From assembly GCA_016199925.1 (NCBI GenBank), contig JACQFT010000040.1:1-40335 (forward strand): a DNA stretch of 40,335 nt. Direction: 5' to 3'. The number at the start of each line of letters is the position of its first letter. Position 1 is the stretch's first letter. The stretch comes from Opitutia bacterium. GTDB taxonomy: Bacteria; Verrucomicrobiota; Verrucomicrobiia; Opitutales; Opitutaceae. The position numbers were made by a program, and so were the translations under genes. The notes below the pieces were generated by a model, which worked only from the letters and a program-made list of their open reading frames with translations, did no database searches and was not told where the DNA came from. Shown here piece after piece: positions 10,005 to 18,152 of this stretch.

Positions 10005-11342
10005 TCAGCTCTTGCCGAGTTTGGCTTCGCGTTCCTTGATGGCGTCTTCGATGGCGCTTTTCATTTTCTGGGCTTCTTTCGAGCCTTCGGGAGTCTCCAT
10101 CGCGCGCTTGGCGGCATCGAGGGCGACGGTGAAGTTTTTCTGTTCATAGCTGAGGTAGGCGAGGAACAGATAGGCCTGATGGGGCTTGGCGCTGCCGCCC
10201 TTCGCGATGCAGGCCTGGAGGTGCGCGATCGCGTCCAGCGGTTTGTCGAGGGAGTAGTAGATCTGGGCGATCTGGTATTCGAGCTGGCCGGATTTCGGGA
10301 ATCGTTTCGCGGCTTCGACGAGCACGTCGATGGCTTTGAACTCGCGGCGCAACTGCTGGTAGGAGTAGGCGAGGAGCTCCCAATTTTGCTGGGTGTTTTC
10401 GATCTTGCCGTCGTGCAGGCCGGCGGCGAGGAGCTCGGCCGCCTTCTCATACTGGCCGACATTGAAGTAGATGCCGATGAGGTTGAAATTGTCCTTCGGC
10501 GAGTTCATCAGCCCGTGGGCCTGGGCGCGCTCGATCGTGAGGATGGCGCGGATGTCTTTGTTCTGGTTCAGATAGAGCGCGGACAACTGCTGCCAGTAGT
10601 TCTTGTTCTCCGGTTTCTGCTTCACCAGTAGCTCGAGCATCTCGGCCGCTTCCGCGTTGCGGTTCAGCATCTGGAGGCAGGCAAGTTTGATGAGGTAAAG
10701 GTTGTCCTTCGGGTGCGCGCTCAGATGGAGGGCGGCTTCGGTCTGATCAAGGGCCAGTTTGACCTTTTTCTCGTCGGGATGTTCGGGATTCTGGGCCGCA
10801 TGATTGAAGAGGAGCGACGCGTAGAAGGACAAGGCGTCGGCCGTGGGCTTCTTGGTGAATTTCGTCCACCGGGCCATCGCTTTTTCCGCCTTGTCGTAAT
10901 ACTGCGCGGCGAGGGTCGGGTTCTTGGTCGTGGTCGCCTCCGAGTAGTAGAGCTGCGCGAGGATGTAAGTGACTTCGAGCGTCGTCTTCTCGTCGGCATA
11001 GGTCGGCGTGTGCGAATCGGAGAGCTGGACGTAGGTCTCGATCGGCTGGATGGCGCCGGGGTAGTCGCCCTTTTGGAGCAGCATCTGCCCCTTGTAGTAT
11101 TGCAGCATCGCCGCGTCGTAGCTGGTCCCTTCGACCTTTGCCAGTTGGGCGTCCAAGATCGCGACGGCGCCGTCCCAATTCTTGGCGTCGGCGAGCGGTT
11201 TGAGTTTGGCGAACTCCTCGGAAGTCTTGTCTGAAATCTGATATTCGCGGGGCACCTCCTGCGCGAGCACGGCGCCGGTCAGCCCCGAGGCGAGCAGCAA
11301 TACGGTCAGACTCCGGCGGAGAGATAAGAGTGGCTTGAGCAT
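10005..11342 (-). CDS. exported tetratricopeptide-repeat protein of the TonB operon
   Basis: The 445-residue product has a signal peptide (about 1-28, ending VLAQE) and a series of TPR-like helical hairpins from about residue 35 to 430; typical pieces are AAMLQYYKGQMLLQKGDYPG, NLIGIYFNVGQYEKAAELL and LEYQIAQIYYSLDKPLDA. TPR arrays mediate protein contacts and this one should act in the periplasm. It lies 18 bases after tonB and 32 before the first coiled-coil gene, firmly within the operon. TPR proteins next to exbB-exbD-exbD-tonB occur in several phyla; a scaffold linking the energised TonB complex to a client is inference. No enzymatic domain is seen. Confidence 0.82.
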   Translation of the reverse strand: MLKPLLSLRRSLTVLLLASGLTGAVLAQEVPREYQISDKTSEEFAKLKPLADAKNWDGAVAILDAQLAKVEGTSYDAAMLQYYKGQMLLQKGDYPGAIQPIETYVQLSDSHTPTYADEKTTLEVTYILAQLYYSEATTTKNPTLAAQYYDKAEKAMARWTKFTKKPTADALSFYASLLFNHAAQNPEHPDEKKVKLALDQTEAALHLSAHPKDNLYLIKLACLQMLNRNAEAAEMLELLVKQKPENKNYWQQLSALYLNQNKDIRAILTIERAQAHGLMNSPKDNFNLIGIYFNVGQYEKAAELLAAGLHDGKIENTQQNWELLAYSYQQLRREFKAIDVLVEAAKRFPKSGQLEYQIAQIYYSLDKPLDAIAHLQACIAKGGSAKPHQAYLFLAYLSYEQKNFTVALDAAKRAMETPEGSKEAQKMKSAIEDAIKEREAKLGKS

Positions 11343-11360
11343 GGTGACGCGGGAGTGGGC

Positions 11361-12017
11361 TTATTCGTCGTTGAGATTGAAGACGATCGGGACCTGCATG
11401 CGCGTGTTGACGGCGCGACCGTTCTTGCGGCCGGGACGGAACTGCCATTTCAGGACCGCCTGCACGGCGGGCGCCTCGAACTCGCGCTGCGTGGATTTGA
11501 CCGCGTAGGCCTCGACCACGGCGCCGCTGGAACCGACGATGAAGGCGACGGTGACTTCGCCGCTGACGCCGGCCCGGCGCATCTCGAAGGGATAATTTGG
11601 CTGAGGCTGGAATTTCGGGGACGGTGCCTGATCGAGATTGGCGATGTCGAAGAGATCCTTCATGCCCTTCCCGAGGTTCGATCCGGGCCGGTTGACCGGG
11701 ATGGTGACGGCGCCCTTGGAGGGCTGGAGGCCCGGAGGCGGCGGCGGCTGGATCTGCTGGACAAAAGCGTTGACGGGAACGACGGTCGGCAAATCCACGA
11801 GGCTCGGCGGGGCGATCTGGTTTTCGACCGGTTCGTCATTCTGCTCCTCGGGCTTGTCTTCCTTGTCAGGCTCGATGGGAGGCATCTCCATCTGCAGTTG
11901 GTCGATTTTGTCCTCGACGTGCTTTTTCACCTCGGCAGAGGGCTTGGGCAAACCGAAGATGAAACCGGCGTGAAGCAGGGCGGAAACTAGGATGCCGATG
12001 ATAAGGTCTCTGCTCAT
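11361..12017 (-). CDS. TonB-family energy transducer
   Basis: TonB proteins carry proton-motive energy from ExbB/ExbD to outer-membrane transporters. The 218-residue product has an N-terminal membrane anchor (about 5-22) that includes a conserved-type histidine (SALLHAGFIFG, His16), a Pro/Glu/Lys-rich periplasmic spacer (about 35-130, with PPPPPGLQP), and a C-terminal TonB domain (about 142-216) with the recognisable pattern YPFEMRRAGVSGEVTVAFIV and WQFRPGRKNG. It follows the second exbD by 15 bases. The spacer is short, so the protein may not reach as far as E. coli TonB (239 residues). Its partners in the outer membrane are not encoded in this window. Confidence 0.9.
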   Translation of the reverse strand: MSRDLIIGILVSALLHAGFIFGLPKPSAEVKKHVEDKIDQLQMEMPPIEPDKEDKPEEQNDEPVENQIAPPSLVDLPTVVPVNAFVQQIQPPPPPGLQPSKGAVTIPVNRPGSNLGKGMKDLFDIANLDQAPSPKFQPQPNYPFEMRRAGVSGEVTVAFIVGSSGAVVEAYAVKSTQREFEAPAVQAVLKWQFRPGRKNGRAVNTRMQVPIVFNLNDE

Positions 12018-12032
12018 GATTTCGGTTCCGGA

Positions 12033-12464
12033 TTATTTGCCCGTCGGGCGGGTGCGGGTTTCAACGGAGAACTTTTCGATGCCGGCTTTGCGGATCTCGT
12101 CGAGCACGACGACCATCGCGCCGAAGCGCGCTTTTTCGTCGCCCGAGACCATGATGCGCGGATCCTGCGTCTGGGTTTTGTAGTAGGCGATCTTCGGGGC
12201 CACTTCGCTCATGTCGATGGGCTCCCGGTTCCAGTAGACCGCGCCCTCGCTGGATATCTGGATGTTCACTGTCTCGTCCTTGTCCGGCGGTTTCGGATTA
12301 ACGTTGGGCACCGGCAGATCGACGGGCACCGACTGGATGCGGTTCAGCGAAAGGGTAAACAGGACGAAGGTCGCGAGCAGAAAGAAGATGACGTCGATCA
12401 GCGGGATGATTTCGATGCGCGCTTTCTTGCGATTCGGGACTTTGAGTTTGATGCTGCCTTGCAT
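12033..12464 (-). CDS. exbD: ExbD/TolR-family protein (second of two)
   Basis: ExbD-type proteins sit as a dimer inside the ExbB pentamer and carry the proton-conducting aspartate. This 143-residue copy begins with a basic stretch, then the conserved segment IEIIPLIDVIFFLLATFVLF (about 17-36), in which Asp24 is the expected functional Asp in the transmembrane helix, followed by a periplasmic domain (about 50-140). The start is ATG 12464; the frame runs further upstream into the other exbD, but MQGSIKLKVPNRKKARIEI gives the normal short cytoplasmic N terminus. The first exbD, 44 bases upstream, is nearly identical around the helix but diverges in the periplasmic part, so the pair may form a heterodimer. 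Confidence 0.93.
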   Translation of the reverse strand: MQGSIKLKVPNRKKARIEIIPLIDVIFFLLATFVLFTLSLNRIQSVPVDLPVPNVNPKPPDKDETVNIQISSEGAVYWNREPIDMSEVAPKIAYYKTQTQDPRIMVSGDEKARFGAMVVVLDEIRKAGIEKFSVETRTRPTGK

Positions 12465-12508
12465 GAGAGTTGCTCGCTTGTCGGTTAAACGCGGCAGAGG
12501 GGGATTTA

Positions 12509-12934
12509 TTAGTTCTGACGGACGCGGGTCTCGATAAAGACCTTGTTGAACCCGGCCTTGCGGGCTTCGTCGAACACGTAGATGGCCTGCGCAAAGAAAG
12601 CGCGTTCGTCGCCGTTGATGAGGATGCGGCCGTCGGGCTGCTGGCGGCGGTATTGCACGAGCCGCTGGAGAAATTCGTCGAGGGTCACCGGGTCCTTGTT
12701 CCAAGCGAGGGTGCCGTCGGAGGTGACAGAGACCGTCACCGTGCCGGCCGGATCGCGCGCCACGCTGGTCGAAGAGACGGGCAACTGGACGCTCACGCCG
12801 TTCGACTTGTTCAGCGAAAGGGTGAACAACACGAACGTGGCGAGGAGGAAGAAGATGACGTCAATGAGAGGGATGATCTCAATGCGTGCCTTCTTCGTGC
12901 CGCCGGGACCTGTTCCGCCGCCGCCGCCGTGCAT
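12509..12934 (-). CDS. exbD: ExbD/TolR-family protein (first of two)
   Basis: The 141-residue product shows the same core, KKARIEIIPLIDVIFFLLAT, with the conserved transmembrane Asp (about residue 24), preceded by an unusual glycine-rich N terminus (MHGGGGGTGPGGT). The periplasmic domain (about 50-138) includes VSVTSDGTLAWNKDPVTLDE and ends FIETRVRQN. It lies 55 bases after exbB and 44 before the second exbD. Two exbD genes after one exbB is a recurrent arrangement in TonB systems of some phyla and suggests an ExbB5-ExbD/ExbD' complex. Assignment as ExbD rather than TolR rests on the tonB gene in the same operon and the lack of tolA, tolB and pal here. Confidence 0.93.
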   Translation of the reverse strand: MHGGGGGTGPGGTKKARIEIIPLIDVIFFLLATFVLFTLSLNKSNGVSVQLPVSSTSVARDPAGTVTVSVTSDGTLAWNKDPVTLDEFLQRLVQYRRQQPDGRILINGDERAFFAQAIYVFDEARKAGFNKVFIETRVRQN

Positions 12935-12989
12935 AGCTTGTAGGGATTGAAGGTTGGACTTCGGGTCAACGCAGCCGTGAGGCCCCGGA

Positions 12990-13655
12990 CTAGCGGGCGA
13001 CGGTGTTGCTCTCGGATTTCTTCAGAAGAATCTCGAGGGAGTTGGAAGCATCCTCCACCTCGTGGCGGGCTTCTTCTACGCGAGAGTTCAGCACGTTGTA
13101 GGGGAGCAAACCAGTGACTGCGATGGCGAGGCCGCACGCGGTCGCGATGAGCGCCTCGGCGACACCACCGGTGATCTTGCCGGCGGCAGCGCCGATGTCA
13201 CCCGTGCCGAGAGCGGCAAACGTGTTCATCATGCCTGTGACGGTGCCGAGCAGGCCAAGGAGCGGGGCGGCCGTGATGCAGGTATCGAGCGTCGGGATGC
13301 CTTGGCTGAAACGCTGGAGCTCCTGATTGGCGGCGCGGGTGAAAGCGTTGGCCATCGAGAATTCTTTGTGCGTGAGCGCGTAGGTGAGGATGCGGGCCAC
13401 GTAGTCCTGACTCTTCTTGCCGAGTTCGACGGCGCCGTCGATGTCGCGCTTCTCAACTTTGTCCATCATCTGTTCGACGATGGCGCGATCGCGCCGGCTG
13501 TTTTCCCGAAAGATAAAAATCAGTCGCTCCGTCACCACCGTGATCATGAGGAACGAGACAATTAGAATCGGCCACATAATGTAACCGCCGGCCTCAAACA
13601 ACTCCATCGGAGTCTTATTCATCAAAAACGCTAGTGGCATTTGTGCAGTGATCAT
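12990..13655 (-). CDS. exbB: ExbB/TolQ/MotA-family proton channel
   Basis: ExbB forms the pentameric inner-membrane proton channel that drives TonB. The 221-residue product has three hydrophobic helices (about 22-45, 122-150 and 165-190) in the usual order, with the conserved segments ITAAPLLGLLGTVTGMMNTF and GVAEALIATACGLAIAV, in which small residues and Thr line the channel. The first gene of the operon, it begins 13655, although ATG 13640 or 13622 would also give a proper N terminus (MELFEAGGYIMWPIL follows directly). The 267 bases upstream to tRNA-Gln should hold the operon promoter; I see only a weak GATAAA-like element near 13690. Confidence 0.93.
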   Translation of the reverse strand: MITAQMPLAFLMNKTPMELFEAGGYIMWPILIVSFLMITVVTERLIFIFRENSRRDRAIVEQMMDKVEKRDIDGAVELGKKSQDYVARILTYALTHKEFSMANAFTRAANQELQRFSQGIPTLDTCITAAPLLGLLGTVTGMMNTFAALGTGDIGAAAGKITGGVAEALIATACGLAIAVTGLLPYNVLNSRVEEARHEVEDASNSLEILLKKSESNTVAR

Positions 13656-13919
13656 AGGGCAATACGAGGGATCAAGGATTAGTGGGTGAGTTTATCGGAG
13701 TGAGAATGAGCGATGAAAACGAGGAAAGCAGGGAGCCGTTGCGAGCGATTCGGGCAGTCAGGGCCCCACGCGGAGTCTCCGGTTGGCCGTGGGGTGTTGA
13801 ACTGGGGTGTTCTGCAGAAGCAAGGGACTGGGCGAAAAAATTCGAGGGAACCGGATGTTGTTTGGAATCACTTTCGAGTGTCAATGCGCTTTCTGTCGTC
13901 TGTTGGAAAATTTTTTGCG

Positions 13920-13993
13920 TGGCTGCCCGACTAGGAGTCGAACCTAGACAAAACGAGTCAGAGTCGTTTGTGCTACCATTACACCATCGGGCA
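13920..13993 (-). tRNA. tRNA-Gln (anticodon CTG)
   Basis: Minus strand: acceptor TGCCCGA/TCGGGCA, D arm GTGT/GCAC, anticodon stem AACGA/TCGTT with loop CTCTGAC (anticodon CTG), T arm CTAGG/CCTAG with TTCGACT, discriminator G and encoded CCA. It is the last of a Lys-Thr-Gln tRNA group transcribed on the minus strand. Confidence 0.94.
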
Positions 13994-14135
13994 GTGACGC
14001 AAAATTTTTTTGCTGCGCGTTTGTTGCGAACGACCGGTCAAATAAAAACTCGGGCGGCGTCGGGCCCGGCCCGCCGCTCGCGCTCGCCGCCGGTCCTGCG
14101 GCAATTCTCGCGCGAGAGCAAACGCGCGCGAAAAC

Positions 14136-14210
14136 TGGAGCCGGCGATGGGATTCGAACCCGCAACCGCCTGTTTACAAAACAGGTGCTCTACCATTGAG
14201 CTACGCCGGC
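14136..14210 (-). tRNA. tRNA-Thr (anticodon TGT)
   Basis: Minus strand: acceptor GCCGGCG/CGCCGGC, D arm GCTC/GAGC, anticodon stem CCTGT/ACAGG with loop TTTGTAA (anticodon TGT), T loop TTCGAAT, discriminator T and encoded CCA. The T stem GCGGG/CCCAT contains one C-A mismatch and a G-U pair, which is unusual but does not disturb the rest of the fold. Confidence 0.94.
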
Positions 14211-14257
14211 ATCGGGCGCAGCGCGCATGAATCGGAATGACTGCAAACAACAGAAAC

Positions 14258-14332
<75 letters not shown>

Positions 14333-14355
14333 GTCCAAAACAGGAGTGGCCAACG

Positions 14356-14379
14356 TTTATATCGGCGTGGGGTTGTCAA
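14356..14379 (-). promoter_or_regulatory. promoter-like elements upstream of the tRNA group
   Basis: On the minus strand a perfect TTGACA (14379-14374) is followed after 12 bases by TATAAA (14361-14356), about 24 bases before tRNA-Lys. The spacing is too short for a normal sigma-70 promoter, so either only one element is used or the match is chance. TTGACA is also part of a GGGGTT/AACCCC hairpin. Confidence 0.3.
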
Positions 14380-14447
14380 CCCCTTTCCTGCGGTTTTCCG
14401 AGGGGAAACGCCCAAGCGTGCCGCTCGTTTGCCGTTCGCGGAAAATT

Positions 14448-15455
14448 TCACGCGGCCGGTCCCACGAAACTCGGCACCGCCAGTTCCGTCAGCAGCCGCA
14501 GGCCCGGCGCCGCCGCCAGCAAGCGCGGCACGACGTTGATCAGCGACGCGACCGTGGCGTCGTCGCCGGCGACCCCGCCGGCGATGGTCACGTGCAAACC
14601 GGGCCGCCCGGAAATCACGATCGTGTCGTGCGGCGCGAGCGCCTCGAGATACATCCGGAGCTCGAGCGAGATTTTTTCCACCGGGCCGACCGAGCCGACG
14701 ACCCGCTGGTGAACGCCGCACACCTGGCCGGCGGCGACGGTGAAAAATTCTGTCGCGAGCTTTCGGTCGGCGACCACGGGTTCGCTCTGCTCGCGGATTT
14801 CGTCGAGCGTCCAGGCCATCGCGTGGGCGACGAGCGCGAGCGATTCGCGCAAGCCCGCGTGGCCGGCCGCGCCCGACTGCAGCTTGGCGCGGAACGCCGC
14901 GGCCTCCTGTCCGCTCCCGATTTTTGCCTGCAAGGGCCGGCGGCGCGTCGTCGCGTTCACCACGCGCTCCACGCGGATGTGGTCCACCGCGCGGCACACG
15001 CCGGTGAGGCCGATCGGCAACAGGTCCATCACGAAGCCGGGATTCACGCCCGTGGCGACCAGGCGCGCGCCCGTGTGCCGGCAGAGCGCGTGATACTCCT
15101 CGAACAAGTCGGGCACGCGCAGCCGCGGGAAGACCAGTTCCTCGCAGGTCGTGGCCACACTGACGCCGACCTCGAGCGCCGGGCGCATCTGCTCCAGCGT
15201 GGCGCGGGCGCGCGAAGTGGCGGTGTGGAGAATCACGTCCGGCTGTGTGTCGCGAAAAATTTCCTCGAGGCTTGGCGCCACACTCAAGCCGTCGAGCGAA
15301 CCGAGGCCCGTCATCTCCGCGAGCGGCCGCCCGGCCTTGGCCGGATCGTTGTCCGCCGCGCCGACGATCTCCATCCACGGCTGCGCCGCCGCGAGCCGGA
15401 GCGATTCCAAGCCGATGGGCCCGAGCCCGAATTGCGCCACCTTCACTTTCTTCAT
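14448..15455 (-). CDS. DapB-like NAD(P)-binding dehydrogenase
   Basis: The 335-residue product begins with a Rossmann fold (VKVAQFGLGPIGLESLRLA, glycine motif at about 10-15), followed by the DapB-like alpha/beta region (SVATTCEELVFPRL, about 98-111) and a C-terminal dimerisation domain. It resembles the dihydrodipicolinate reductase-like family that includes 2,4-diaminopentanoate dehydrogenase, which oxidatively deaminates an ornithine-degradation intermediate. True DapB is shorter (about 240-270) and has a different lysine-pathway signature, so I do not call it dapB. The start at ATG 15455 gives MKKVKVAQFG directly before the glycine loop; the frame is open much further upstream into ggt but that part lacks any domain. 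The gene stands alone, divergent from ggt. Confidence 0.7.
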   Translation of the reverse strand: MKKVKVAQFGLGPIGLESLRLAAAQPWMEIVGAADNDPAKAGRPLAEMTGLGSLDGLSVAPSLEEIFRDTQPDVILHTATSRARATLEQMRPALEVGVSVATTCEELVFPRLRVPDLFEEYHALCRHTGARLVATGVNPGFVMDLLPIGLTGVCRAVDHIRVERVVNATTRRRPLQAKIGSGQEAAAFRAKLQSGAAGHAGLRESLALVAHAMAWTLDEIREQSEPVVADRKLATEFFTVAAGQVCGVHQRVVGSVGPVEKISLELRMYLEALAPHDTIVISGRPGLHVTIAGGVAGDDATVASLINVVPRLLAAAPGLRLLTELAVPSFVGPAA

Positions 15456-15762
15456 CGCGAATCGATACAGCCGTGCCCGTGTTTCAAAGTAAAGCCCGGG
15501 CGGGCGTCGCGCCGCGGCTTGGTCGGCGGCGGACCCGCGACGGCGTCCCGCCGGCCCGCGGGAATCCGCCCGGCTCGCCAGCGGCGGCCGCAGGCGGCCC
15601 CCCGGAACGGCCGCGCCAAACGGGCGCGCGCGGTTTGACACGCGCAAGCGCGCTGACCCACGGGGCAACCGTTCGCGCGAGCGAACCGCCCCCCGGGCTG
15701 GCTGGCCGGCGGGGCGGAAGATTCCTTGCCAGTCCGGGCGCTTCCCGAAAGTCTGGCGCATT
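15456..15762. other. divergent intergenic region, very GC-rich
   Basis: About 300 bases between the DapB-like gene (-) and ggt (+). There is no plausible gene. Several self-complementary stretches are present, including TTCGC/GCGAA around 15670-15685 and GGCGGCC-type palindromes near 15583-15602. TTGCCA at 15726-15731 is a possible -35 for ggt, but no clear -10 follows it. Confidence 0.4.
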
Positions 15763-17520
15763 GTGCACTGCCCCAACCGCGGCGCACCCTCCCTCTTGAT
15801 CACACACCGTTTGATTCGCCGCGCCCTTTTCCTCACCGCAATTTTCTTCGGCGCGTCCGGCGCGCCCGCCGCACCGGTCGAGGTGCAGACGGACACCGCC
15901 GGGCACGCGATGGTGGTGGCCGGGCATCCCGAGGCCACCGCGGCGGGCCTCGCCGTCCTGAAAGCCGGCGGCAACGCAGTCGATGCCGCAGTCGCCGTGT
16001 CGCTGGCGCTCGGCGTGGCCGAGCCCTACGCGTCGGGCCTGGGCGGCAAACTCGTGCTGCTTTACTACGACGCGAAGTCGCGCCGCACCTACGCCGTGGA
16101 CGGACTGGACCGCGCGCCGTTCGAGCTCGACGTGGCGGCCTACTTGAAACTCCCCGCCGAGGCGCGGAGCGCCGGGTGGACCTCGGTGTGCGTGCCCGGC
16201 CTCGCGGCCGGCCTGTGGGAAGCGCACCAACGCTGGGGCGCGCAGCCGTGGGCGCAGAATCTGCAGCCCGCGATCGAGCTCGCGCGAAACGGTTTTGTCG
16301 TGCTGCCGAAAACGCGCGAGTTTTTCGCCGAGCAGGAACCGAAACTCCGCGCGGGCGACCCCGAGATCGCACGGCTCTATCTGCCGGGCGGCAAGCTGCC
16401 GGAGACCGGGGTCCGCCTCGTCAACGAGGACCTCGCCCGCACCATGGAGATCCTCGCCGAGAAGGGCCTCGAGGGTTTCTACCGCGGCTCCGTTGCGCAC
16501 GCGATCGCCGCCGCCGCGAAGCAGGGCGGGGGCACGATCACGCTCGAAGACCTGGGCCGCACGCGCGGCTTCATGGGCGATCCGGCGGAGATCGGTTTCG
16601 GCAGCTACCATTTGGCCGGCGCGCCGCCGCCGTGCTCCGGCCCGGCGCTGTTCATGACCGCCCTCAAGGTGCTCGAGGGCGTCAAATGGACCGACGCCAC
16701 GCTACGCACCGCCGACAACCTCGACCATCTCGGCCGCGCCTGGCGCATCGTCCAGCCGCTCGTGCAAAGCCAGATCGCCGACACGATGGGCGCCCGTTTT
16801 AGTTTTCGCCAGTTGACGAGCCAGCGCAACGTCGAGGCGCTCCGCCGCCAGTTGGAGGGTTCGCCGCCGCCCGTCAGCCCCGACCCGAAATCGAAAACCG
16901 CTGCGATCAGCTTCGACCGGGAGCCGGAGCCGGCGTTCGCCTCGACGACGTCCTTCGTCATCGCCGATGCGCAGGGCAACATCGTCTGCGCCACCCAGTC
17001 GCTCAGCCAGCACTTCGGCGCGGGCGTCGTGGCGCCCGGCACCGGCGTCGTGATGAACGACACGATGAGCAACTTCTCGTTCGCCGAGCCGAAGTCGCTC
17101 AACTACCTCGCGCCCGGCAAGCGCCCGCGCACCACCCTCGCGCCCACGATCGTCTTCAAGGACCGCCGGCCCGTGATGGCGCTCGGCCTGCCCGGTTCCG
17201 GCCGCATCCCGACCGCGATGCTGCAGGTGCTCGTCGATACGCTCGTCTTCCAGCGCCCCCTCGTCGACGCCATCGGCGACACGCGTTTCCATTTCTCCGC
17301 GGCCGCCGTGGAAGGCGCGCCCGATGTCGTCGAGGCGGAGGACTCCTTGCCGGCCGGTGTGGCTGAGGCGCTCCGGGCCCGCGGTTGGGCGGTCGAGCTC
17401 AAAGAACCCGCCGGCTCCGGCCGTTCCTTTGGCGGCTTCAACGCCATCCAGTTCAACGCCGACGGCACCCTCACCGGGCTCGCCGACCAGCGCCGGACCA
17501 ACGCCGCGGCCGGCAACTGA
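15763..17520 (+). CDS. gamma-glutamyltransferase family protein
   Basis: Members cleave gamma-glutamyl bonds (glutathione and related) in the periplasm after autocleavage into two chains. The 585-residue product has a hydrophobic signal segment (about 20-37), the large-subunit motif NAVDAAVAV (71-79), and the cleavage site with probable nucleophile Thr395 (STTSFVIADAQGNIV), followed by MNDTMSNFS (431-439) and GLPGSGRIPT. Two things are unusual. The conserved Arg that grips the substrate carboxylate (R114 in E. coli, IDFREMAP) is Leu here (VDGLDRAP, Leu115), and the conserved His after the TT pair is Ser. It may therefore act on a different acyl or peptide substrate. The start is uncertain: GTG 15763 is listed, but TTG 15796 would give a shorter signal peptide. 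Confidence 0.85.
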   Translation: MHCPNRGAPSLLITHRLIRRALFLTAIFFGASGAPAAPVEVQTDTAGHAMVVAGHPEATAAGLAVLKAGGNAVDAAVAVSLALGVAEPYASGLGGKLVLLYYDAKSRRTYAVDGLDRAPFELDVAAYLKLPAEARSAGWTSVCVPGLAAGLWEAHQRWGAQPWAQNLQPAIELARNGFVVLPKTREFFAEQEPKLRAGDPEIARLYLPGGKLPETGVRLVNEDLARTMEILAEKGLEGFYRGSVAHAIAAAAKQGGGTITLEDLGRTRGFMGDPAEIGFGSYHLAGAPPPCSGPALFMTALKVLEGVKWTDATLRTADNLDHLGRAWRIVQPLVQSQIADTMGARFSFRQLTSQRNVEALRRQLEGSPPPVSPDPKSKTAAISFDREPEPAFASTTSFVIADAQGNIVCATQSLSQHFGAGVVAPGTGVVMNDTMSNFSFAEPKSLNYLAPGKRPRTTLAPTIVFKDRRPVMALGLPGSGRIPTAMLQVLVDTLVFQRPLVDAIGDTRFHFSAAAVEGAPDVVEAEDSLPAGVAEALRARGWAVELKEPAGSGRSFGGFNAIQFNADGTLTGLADQRRTNAAAGN

Positions 17521-17645
17521 GGCCCCGCCCGATTCGCGCCGCGCCGCGCGCGGAGTCGGCGCGCTCGCGCGGCTTTCAATTTGCCGCCGCGATGTTTTCT
17601 GTGGGCCCGACAACCCGGGAGTTCGCTCCGGCCTCGATGGAAGGC

Positions 17646-17695
17646 TGTGGGAGCGTGCTTGCACGCGACTGTCGCGACCAAGGTCGCTCCCACGA
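17646..17695. repeat. REP-type inverted pair in the ggt-rpmI intergenic region
   Basis: Two facing copies of a TGTGGGAGCG-type palindrome: the left contains GCGTGC/GCACGC, the right is the reverse-complement form ending GCTCCCAC. Together they make a small BIME-like unit. The 357-base gap (17521-17877) holds no other gene; TTGCCA at about 17835 could be the -35 of rpmI. A related CCGGAG-type hairpin half occurs just upstream (about 17608-17628). Confidence 0.7.
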
Positions 17696-17877
17696 GGTTG
17701 GAAAAAAACGGTCGTGGCCCAAGCAACGGCAAAACAAACCGGCCGCAACCGCCCCGGCGGGCGCGGGAGATCAACCATCGCTCGCGAGCGGCAGGCCCGT
17801 TTGGCGCGAGTCGCCGGGCGGGCCAACTTTCCCCTTGCCAAGCGCCGGAGGCTGCTCTGTTTTGCTCCGCTCTATTC

Positions 17878-18075
17878 ATGCAAAAGACCAAAAAGTCCGT
17901 CGCCAAGCGCTTCAAGATATCCGGAACGGGTAAATTGATTCGCCGCACGCCTGGTTTCCGCCACTTGCTGGCCGCGAAGAGCACGAAGTCCAAACGCCGT
18001 GCCTCCCGTGACAAGCTTGTTGCCCCCGGTCACGCCGCGCCCCTCATGCGCTGCCTGCCCACCGGCCTCCGTTAA
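17878..18075 (+). CDS. rpmI: 50S ribosomal protein L35
   Basis: The 65-residue, very basic product matches L35: it starts MQKTKKSVAKRFKISGTGKL, then has the RRTPGFRHLL segment and the conserved KSTKSKRRASRD stretch. L35 is a small late-assembling protein of the large subunit. It lies 77 bases before rplT, the usual partner. The normal upstream gene infC is not present in this window, so the cluster starts with rpmI here. L20 often represses rpmI-rplT by binding the mRNA; the leader is too short and GC-rich to recognise such a site. Confidence 0.95.
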   Translation: MQKTKKSVAKRFKISGTGKLIRRTPGFRHLLAAKSTKSKRRASRDKLVAPGHAAPLMRCLPTGLR

Positions 18076-18152
18076 CCAGCGCTCAACCGCAACTGCGCCG
18101 GGCGGGTGATTCCTAACGAGACGACCCGCCGGCCTCCAACCCACCACCCAAC

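Noticed and set aside
13682-14230. 182-codon plus-strand frame across two tRNA genes
   Set aside because: It overlaps tRNA-Gln and tRNA-Thr on the opposite strand and has no coding character.
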